NCBI GenBank assembly: GCA_946186125.1
Contig: CAMHLZ010000004.1
Location: forward strand, 37,321 to 101,320
DNA from: an uncultured Lachnospira sp.
Lineage (GTDB): Bacteria; Bacillota; Clostridia; Lachnospirales; Lachnospiraceae
Direction of reading: 5' to 3'
Length of the DNA stretch: 64,000 nucleotides
A program made the translations under genes and the position numbers. Below the pieces are notes generated by a model. That model was given only the letters and a program-made list of their open reading frames with translations. It was not told the origin of the DNA and made no database searches. The stretch's first letter is position 1, and each line of letters starts with the position of its first letter. Of this stretch, positions 58,056 to 64,000 are shown piece after piece.

Positions 58056-59339
58056 TTAGCTGAAAAAACATGTCAAAAGTTTTTTAATGCATTTTTGGTC
58101 ATTTACTCCCATTAGCTCTCTTGCCGAATGCATTGCCAATATAGGAACCCCTATATCTATAGTCCTCATTGGCAATATGGTAGATGTAATTGCTCCTAAC
58201 GTACTTCCTCCTGACATATCCGACCTGTTTACAAATGTCTGACACTGTGTTTTACTTTTCTTTGCAAGAAGCTTTATAAATGCAGATGCAACCCCGTCAT
58301 TTGCGTAACTCTGCGACGCTGCAATTTTTATAACCGTTCCTCCGTTAAGCATCGGTTTGTTGGTAATATCACTTTTTTCCGGATAATTCGGATGAACGCC
58401 ATGTGCCACATCTGCCGAAATCATCTTTCCATTTATCAGGTAATCTATCATGTCCTCCCTAGTTTTTCCCAATGACAACATAATTTTTTCGAATAATAGA
58501 AGAATTATATCCGACTGTGCTCCCTGCTTGGTTCTACTGCCTATTTCCTCATTATCATATAAAATCACCATGTTTATGCCTGACTCTCTTTCTTCAGCAC
58601 CGGTAATACCATCCACGGCTGCTTTTACACTAGTCAGATTATCCAGTCTCGGTGAGGAAAACATTGTCTTATCAAACCCTATTTTCTCTCCCTCTTCACA
58701 TTGGTATATATATAATTCATAATCGAGTATATCCTCATTTTTTACATTTATCAGTCCTGCCAATCGTTCCTCAAGACAGAATTTATCCGCTTCTTTTGAA
58801 ATAATATCTGCTATGGGAAGCATTTCCTTTTGCCTGTTTAATTCCACTCCTTTATTGACTTCTCTGTTTAAATGAATAGCCAGATTAGGAATTATCATTA
58901 CTGGCCGTTTAAAATCCACAAGTCTGTTTTCTACTTCTAAGTCACCTTTTCCCTTTATGATAACCCTGCCGGCTACAGATAATGGTCTGTCAAGCCATGT
59001 ATTCAAAATAGCTCCGCCATATAATTCAGTATTTATTTTTCTATATCCGTTTTCGTTAATTACCGCATCAGGTTTTAGTTTGAAGCATGGAAAGTCTGTA
59101 TGTGCACTACATACCCGCAAATCACCGCCGGCAATACCATTTTCCCCAACGGTAAATGCCATCAGTGTACTATCATATACTTTTACATAGTATCGTCCCT
59201 TTTTTTGTATTTCCCACTTTCCCGCCATATTAAGTTCTGTAAATCCTTTTGCTTTTAATTCTTCACAAACACTATCCACCGTATGAAAAGGCGAGGTTGC
59301 TTTTTTTATAAATTTATTCAGTTCTTCAATTGTTCCCAT
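58056..59339 (-). CDS. apeB: M18 family aminopeptidase
   Basis: Zinc aminopeptidase of 427 residues, cytosolic. Metal and active-site motifs typical of M18 are present: [14 protein letters not shown] (first His-Asp), [16 protein letters not shown] (catalytic and metal Glu), and [15 protein letters not shown] (Asp and His). Likely role is turnover of N-terminal acidic or neutral residues from peptides. It follows the GGDEF gene by 12 bases on the same strand; a functional link is not clear. Confidence 0.94.
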   Translation of the reverse strand: MGTIEELNKFIKKATSPFHTVDSVCEELKAKGFTELNMAGKWEIQKKGRYYVKVYDSTLMAFTVGENGIAGGDLRVCSAHTDFPCFKLKPDAVINENGYRKINTELYGGAILNTWLDRPLSVAGRVIIKGKGDLEVENRLVDFKRPVMIIPNLAIHLNREVNKGVELNRQKEMLPIADIISKEADKFCLEERLAGLINVKNEDILDYELYIYQCEEGEKIGFDKTMFSSPRLDNLTSVKAAVDGITGAEERESGINMVILYDNEEIGSRTKQGAQSDIILLLFEKIMLSLGKTREDMIDYLINGKMISADVAHGVHPNYPEKSDITNKPMLNGGTVIKIAASQSYANDGVASAFIKLLAKKSKTQCQTFVNRSDMSGGSTLGAITSTILPMRTIDIGVPILAMHSARELMGVNDQKCIKKLLTCFFS

Positions 59340-59351
59340 ATTCTGCCTTTC

Positions 59352-62300
59352 TTAAACATTTATAATATAACTGTTTTTACCGCTGTTTTTCACATCATAT
59401 AATGCTGCATCTGCTCTCTTTAATATTTTATCTATATCTTCAGGAACGGAACATGTTCCAAATGATATTCCGACAGAGCATGATATTCTGTGTTCTTTTG
59501 AAATCGTAATCTCTCTTCCGTATGCTCTTATTATATCATTATAAAATCCTTTATTTTCTTCGAGTCTTTTAAAAATTTTCTTTGCAATTATCTCTCCATA
59601 TTGCTCATCTTTTTCCGGGATTATTGCAATAAATTCATCTCCGCCATAACGGATAATTTTCCCTGAATCATCAATTATGTCTTTTAGCATGTAAGCAAAG
59701 CATTTTAATACTTCATCTCCCACATTATGCCCAAAATTATCATTACAGAATTTAAAATTATCAAGATCCATATAAAGTACCGTGAACTTTTTTAATTCAT
59801 TTATCTCTGTTCCGATGTATTGTTTCATTCCCTGTCGGTTTAAAATTCCTGTCAGTAAATCCGTTACGGAATTTTTTTCTAATTCCATTCGCAGCACTTC
59901 ACGTTTTCCTGCGTCAATAATCTGTTGGAACGCCGCAAGTATTATTCCTGCATCGTCCTGATCAAGCATTGTTATGTTTCCTATAAAGTTTGCTATCTTA
60001 TTTCTTGATACAATTAAAATGTCAATTATTTCTTCAGATGCGGCTACCGGAATTCCAATAATCGAGCTTATTTCATGATATCCCAATATCTTAAGCAGTA
60101 TATCATTTTTATCGAATTCATTTTCATTTCGGTTAAACACTACCGGTTCTTTTTTGGCTTTAAAATATTCTGAAATCTCTCCAAGCTGTTCGTCATTAAG
60201 CTTTAAATACTCATCCTCAAATATTATAGTATATTTACCTTCACCCTCATCTCTATACCATAATATTCTATCAAGATTGTAAGCATTTTGCATGGTAGAC
60301 ATCACGTTTTCAACAACTTCTTCAAATGTATCACCTTCTTTATTGATGTGCTCTACCCAAGTCTCTAAAAACAATAACGCTTTATTTTTTTTCTGTAATT
60401 CCGTCTCGATTCCCTTCATATACATAAGATTCATTATTTCATCCATAGTACGTTCATCAATTCGTTCTATACTGCCGCATGCTATTATTTCATTAATATC
60501 ATGCAGTCTTTTGAATCTTTCAAGCAACACTTTCTGATATTCATAATTATTCTCATCACAAAAAATCAGTCCTAATTCTACAATCTCTGATTTTTTGTTT
60601 TCATTGTACAATTTGTTATAAAGATCTGCATATTCCATTATATAGTTTATAAATATATAATTTTGTTTGTTATTGAATGTCTTCCACAATTCAATTCCTT
60701 TTTCAAATGTTTTTTCTGATACTGAATAATTTTTTTCGTTTTTGTATATCATTCCTATTATCATCTGGTACAGGAAAATATCATCCTCCCAATATTCATA
60801 ATCAGGTTCAATATCTGTATCGAGCAGATGTCTTAACACCATCTGCATCTTTTTTATATATACTTTTGCATCATAAACCCTGCCAAGCTTTATATATGCA
60901 ATGGCTAAAATTCCGTATATTTTTGTTATATTACAAATACGGATTCTTTCTATTCCAAGCAGCTTCATTATTTTCAAAAAATGGTTTACATAATAAATAA
61001 CCGTCTCATAATCTTTTATCAAAAGTGCATTGAGTGATATATTGTACAATGTCTCCAGCAATACATTCGTGTTTTTTAATTCAAGCATGATTTTTAATGA
61101 TTTTTTTAGATATTCATCTGCTTTTTCATATCTTCCGAGCACTAAAAAATCATATGCAATTCCATTATATATCTCTGCTTCTTCATGCTTATCATTGTTT
61201 TTATAGCATATTTTTAAACATCTCTGATAATAATACTCTAAATTCTCATATCTGCCGTTTGATGTACTGTATATTATAATTTTCTGCCATAATTTAAAAA
61301 TGCATCTGTCATTGTCAAGCATTTCTGCATACTTCATACCCTTTTTAAAATATTCCGATTCATAACATTTAAATGACTTGTCCCTGTCTTCTGCATGCAT
61401 TATGTTTGATGAAAAATTTGTAAAAAAATATAAATATGCCAGGTGATTGTATTGTTTTCTTTCTTCACATTCTTTTAAAAATGTTTCGTCTAATTCTATT
61501 TCTTTATCCCACTCAAAAACATCTTTCCATATTCCGTGCCACGTCATATATTTTAACAGCTTCGCCTCGAAGAGCATTTCTTTTGAGTTTTCTTTTTCTG
61601 CAATCTTTAAACATTGCGCAACATGTCCGTAAGACCGTTCTCTTTGAGAATCATTTGCATGTATCAGTGCAAGCAGATAATGGCATGTGAATTTTGCCTT
61701 CTGATTCTTTGAAAATCCCTTTATTTCACTCATTTTTTTACACATAAGGAATGCGTTTTTTGTGTTATTATTGCACATTGATACGTATGAGTAAATACTA
61801 TGTATTTCTATCAGAATATCGGTATCCGTTACCTGTCTTTTGCCCGTCATATGGAATAATTTTCTTATATAATACTCAGCCTCCCCTATAGCTAACATAT
61901 TTACAAGATTTACTATCTTTTTTAAATCATTTTCACCTTTAAACTGATATTTTTTTTCAATTCTTTTATGCTTTACAGATATTTCCTGTTCATCATCCAT
62001 GTCTCCAACAACAAGAAAGTTATTTTTTTCTATTTTTTCAATAAAAAGATCCCATGATTGCTTCTTGTATTCATGAATCACATTAGCTTCATTATAGCTT
62101 GCAAGTATTGATATGTTATTATTTTTGTTTTCAATAAAACGCAATAATATATCTATGGTGGATTTTTCAGCATAGTTCAGATTATTAAGAATCATTATAA
62201 CCGGTTTTTTTCTGAATATAAAATTAATCATTCTGATAAGGCTGTCTGTCATTCTGACTGTTTCGTATTCTATTTCGCTTATAATAGGTTTTTCAGTCCG

Positions 62301-62645
62301 CTTACATTCTCCGGTTGCAAGATAAGAAGTTAATAATTCTCTGTGTGGCACATATACATTAGTTTCATCATATATCTGATGCAGCACTGAATTATCCGCA
62401 CTAAAACCAGCCTCTCTAATCCATTCCAAAAATGGTTCAAAAGGCTTTTGTATTTCATTGGTTTTGAATTCATGAAATAAAACGACTGCATCCAATTCAT
62501 ATGCACTGATTAGCTCTGTTATGCTATTTTTGTCTGCATCTATTGCATCATAACATCGCACGATTCTAATCCCGCCATTATGCAAATCACTTTCAAGATA
62601 ATTACGAATTATTTCATTTAAATATTGATCATAATTTGCTCTCAT
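59352..62645 (-). CDS. GGDEF diguanylate cyclase with remnant AAA/STAND module, TPR region and GAF-like domain
   Basis: A 1097-residue protein, no membrane segment. Residues about 1-200 resemble an AAA_16/STAND ATPase from just behind the P-loop (IRIVRCYDA, PFEPFLEWIRE, degenerate Walker B VIMILNNLNYAEKS), but the Walker A motif is absent and an in-frame stop lies close upstream. A long helical region with TPR-like pairs (about 250-740; for example EAEIYNGIAYDFLVLGRYEKADEYLKKSL) follows, then a GAF-like domain (about 775-920) and a C-terminal GGDEF domain. RYGGDEFIAIIPE at about 997-1003 is intact, and the residue that would start the RxxD inhibitory site is not Arg. It likely synthesises cyclic di-GMP. 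The start codon lacks a strong ribosome-binding site. Confidence 0.88.
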   Translation of the reverse strand: MRANYDQYLNEIIRNYLESDLHNGGIRIVRCYDAIDADKNSITELISAYELDAVVLFHEFKTNEIQKPFEPFLEWIREAGFSADNSVLHQIYDETNVYVPHRELLTSYLATGECKRTEKPIISEIEYETVRMTDSLIRMINFIFRKKPVIMILNNLNYAEKSTIDILLRFIENKNNNISILASYNEANVIHEYKKQSWDLFIEKIEKNNFLVVGDMDDEQEISVKHKRIEKKYQFKGENDLKKIVNLVNMLAIGEAEYYIRKLFHMTGKRQVTDTDILIEIHSIYSYVSMCNNNTKNAFLMCKKMSEIKGFSKNQKAKFTCHYLLALIHANDSQRERSYGHVAQCLKIAEKENSKEMLFEAKLLKYMTWHGIWKDVFEWDKEIELDETFLKECEERKQYNHLAYLYFFTNFSSNIMHAEDRDKSFKCYESEYFKKGMKYAEMLDNDRCIFKLWQKIIIYSTSNGRYENLEYYYQRCLKICYKNNDKHEEAEIYNGIAYDFLVLGRYEKADEYLKKSLKIMLELKNTNVLLETLYNISLNALLIKDYETVIYYVNHFLKIMKLLGIERIRICNITKIYGILAIAYIKLGRVYDAKVYIKKMQMVLRHLLDTDIEPDYEYWEDDIFLYQMIIGMIYKNEKNYSVSEKTFEKGIELWKTFNNKQNYIFINYIMEYADLYNKLYNENKKSEIVELGLIFCDENNYEYQKVLLERFKRLHDINEIIACGSIERIDERTMDEIMNLMYMKGIETELQKKNKALLFLETWVEHINKEGDTFEEVVENVMSTMQNAYNLDRILWYRDEGEGKYTIIFEDEYLKLNDEQLGEISEYFKAKKEPVVFNRNENEFDKNDILLKILGYHEISSIIGIPVAASEEIIDILIVSRNKIANFIGNITMLDQDDAGIILAAFQQIIDAGKREVLRMELEKNSVTDLLTGILNRQGMKQYIGTEINELKKFTVLYMDLDNFKFCNDNFGHNVGDEVLKCFAYMLKDIIDDSGKIIRYGGDEFIAIIPEKDEQYGEIIAKKIFKRLEENKGFYNDIIRAYGREITISKEHRISCSVGISFGTCSVPEDIDKILKRADAALYDVKNSGKNSYIINV

Positions 62646-62686
62646 ATGTTCTCATCTTGCCTTTCACACATAACAAACTATATAAC

Positions 62687-63136
62687 TTATCTGTATCCGG
62701 GATAACTGATTTCATCTGACCAGTTCCTTGCCTCTTCCCTGAATTCATCTATTCTTACCAACCCGGATGACCACAAATACATCCTGTCTATTTCACTGAG
62801 TTCACTCAAACTCTTCCAGGCAACACCCGTAATTACCTGAACCGATAATTCCGGATCTCTTCCCCTTGACGGTTCATCATTTTCATCGGTTTTTACAAGA
62901 AACGTGTGAACTTCTCCCCTTCCCTCCGGTTTATATTGTACAGACAGCTTCCTCTCTATCTTTCCCGTAAGATTTGTTTCCTCACTCAATTCTCTTATCG
63001 CAGCCTGCTCCGGTGTCTCTCCTTCTTCTATTCCACCACCCGGAATACTGTAAAATACCCTGCCATTCACTGTCTCCTCTATGAGAAGTATCTTGTGATT
63101 TCTTACTACTATTGCCTGACTTCTGTCTCTACGCAT
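62687..63136 (-). CDS. NUDIX hydrolase
   Basis: A 149-residue NUDIX protein with the complete Nudix box GGIEEGETPEQAAIRELSEETN (about 34-55: Gx5Ex7REUxEE). These enzymes cleave nucleoside diphosphate-linked substrates; specificity cannot be read from the sequence. It is 41 bases upstream of the GGDEF gene and 13 after the GH25-like gene. Confidence 0.93.
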   Translation of the reverse strand: MRRDRSQAIVVRNHKILLIEETVNGRVFYSIPGGGIEEGETPEQAAIRELSEETNLTGKIERKLSVQYKPEGRGEVHTFLVKTDENDEPSRGRDPELSVQVITGVAWKSLSELSEIDRMYLWSSGLVRIDEFREEARNWSDEISYPGYR

Positions 63137-63149
63137 TTTAATTTCCTCC

Positions 63150-64000
63150 CTATTTATCCCATGTCTTAAAACTTATATTCACATCTACATTGCCTGAAAT
63201 CCCCGGTATACTGCCCGTATCCGTATACTGCCACATAGCTATCTCGTACGGAAAATATAATTTTGTAGTATATGACGCAAACCATTTGTCATAATCTTTT
63301 ATTTTTGACATGTCCATCTTTTCCATAAACCAGTTAAGGTTTGCATATATCATTGTATTATATCCATTATCCTCTATTGTATCTAAGAAACGTATAGTGA
63401 TGTCCGTGAGTTCATCTTTACTAATATTATTTACCCTGCCATTCTCACCTGCAACCTCTTCCGTATCGAATACTACAGGTCCGTTTATTTTATATGGTTT
63501 TATGTTTTCTAATACAAACTTTGCCTCTTCCTCTGCTTCTGCTTCATTAACCGCCTGTGAAAAGAAGTATACTCCGACATCAAGTCCCGCTTTTAAGGCT
63601 CCTTTTACATTTTCTTCATATGCTTCATCTAACTGTATGGCACCTGTTCCATATCCACGATAACCTAACCTCACAATTACATATTCAACTCCTGACTCTG
63701 CAACCGCATCCCAGTCAATCGCTCCTTGATATTTTGAAATATCAATTCCTTTATGTGATTTCACTTTGCCTTTTTTATATTCTAATTCTCCAGAATCATT
63801 TAATTTAAAATCATCCTGGTTTAATTTGTTCAACGGAAGCGTTTTATCTATCTTTTCAAAATGATATTTTCCGGCATACTGATACACTACATAATCATCA
63901 TATATTTCCCTTAACATATCTATCGGCGTGTTTCCTGCTTCCATAGACTCTATGATTTTCTTTTTAAGCTTAACACCGTCTGACTCATCAAGTTCTTTTT
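63150..64000 (-). CDS. GH25 (lysozyme-like muramidase) family protein, 5' end missing
   Basis: The frame is open to the right edge, so the N-terminus (probably a signal peptide) is outside; 283 codons are visible. The GH25 domain begins KGIDISKYQGAIDWDAVAES and has the DxE motif in GPVVFDTEEVAGENG (catalytic Asp and Glu) with LGYRGYGTGAIQLDEAYEEN and MWQYTDTGSIPGISGNVDVN, characteristic of the family. A charged region (EYKKGKVKSHKG) links an N-terminal segment of unknown fold to it. It should cleave peptidoglycan glycan strands outside the membrane, if secreted. Confidence 0.93.
   Translation of the reverse strand, partial: KELDESDGVKLKKKIIESMEAGNTPIDMLREIYDDYVVYQYAGKYHFEKIDKTLPLNKLNQDDFKLNDSGELEYKKGKVKSHKGIDISKYQGAIDWDAVAESGVEYVIVRLGYRGYGTGAIQLDEAYEENVKGALKAGLDVGVYFFSQAVNEAEAEEEAKFVLENIKPYKINGPVVFDTEEVAGENGRVNNISKDELTDITIRFLDTIEDNGYNTMIYANLNWFMEKMDMSKIKDYDKWFASYTTKLYFPYEIAMWQYTDTGSIPGISGNVDVNISFKTWDK

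Overview
The window is a 64 kb stretch of an AT-rich Clostridia chromosome, most likely a motile member of the Lachnospiraceae. The reasons are a Firmicutes gene order (comM-dprA-topA-codY-flgB-flgC-fliE-fliF-fliG-fliH-fliI), CIRCE-controlled hrcA-grpE-dnaK-dnaJ and groES-groEL, IreB, a DUF1292 protein, RuvX, RNase J, a SigK-type sigma factor and a DUF6062 protein. Genus is not decidable from sequence alone; a Lachnospira, Roseburia or Agathobacter relative is my inference. Almost everything is on the minus strand. Only two genes, a small HPr-like gene at 38040 and an acidic membrane-anchored protein at 52841, are on the plus strand. I see no tRNA, rRNA, CRISPR array, transposase, prophage or gene-free stretch over 300 bases.

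Layout. (1) 1-5.7 kb: start of the fla/che operon, flgB to fliI, with fliI cut by the left edge and a sigma-A type promoter before flgB. (2) 5.8-11.4 kb: comM, dprA, topA and codY, ending in a terminator just before the flagellar promoter. (3) 11.4-30.4 kb: a complete Gram-positive type IV pilus operon in the order pilB, pilT, pilC, two major-type pilins, prepilin peptidase, a pilM-pilN fusion, pilO, four minor prepilin-like proteins and a 1927-residue surface protein. (4) 30.5-37.9 kb: housekeeping cluster mtaB, ireB, ruvX, DUF1292, rnj, ylbF family, MltG-like stub, O-methyltransferase, U32 peptidase and sigK. (5) 38-47.4 kb: HPr-like gene, then hrcA-grpE-dnaK-dnaJ-prmA-rsmE-nifS-thiI. (6) 47.4-64 kb: secreted papain-like protease, groESL, an OGG-type glycosylase, the acidic protein, DUF6062, a MocR regulator, DUF2225, glnS, M18 aminopeptidase, a large GGDEF protein, a NUDIX hydrolase and a GH25 lysozyme-like protein cut by the right edge.

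The most interesting part is the pilus operon. Its four minor prepilins look like a GspH/I/J/K-type tip set: three keep Glu at +5 and the fourth, 873 residues long, lacks it. The gene directly after them encodes a giant anchored or secreted protein that could be the pilus-tip adhesin, by analogy with PilY1. Internal signals (an extended -10 promoter before pilC and a strong hairpin between the two pilin genes) suggest that pilin dosage is tuned separately from the motors. Other points worth a look are an HPr-like protein without the phosphocarrier histidine, a diguanylate cyclase fused to a remnant STAND ATPase and TPR region, a MltG protein reduced to its non-catalytic part, and a GC-rich palindromic repeat supplying the leader of the MocR gene.
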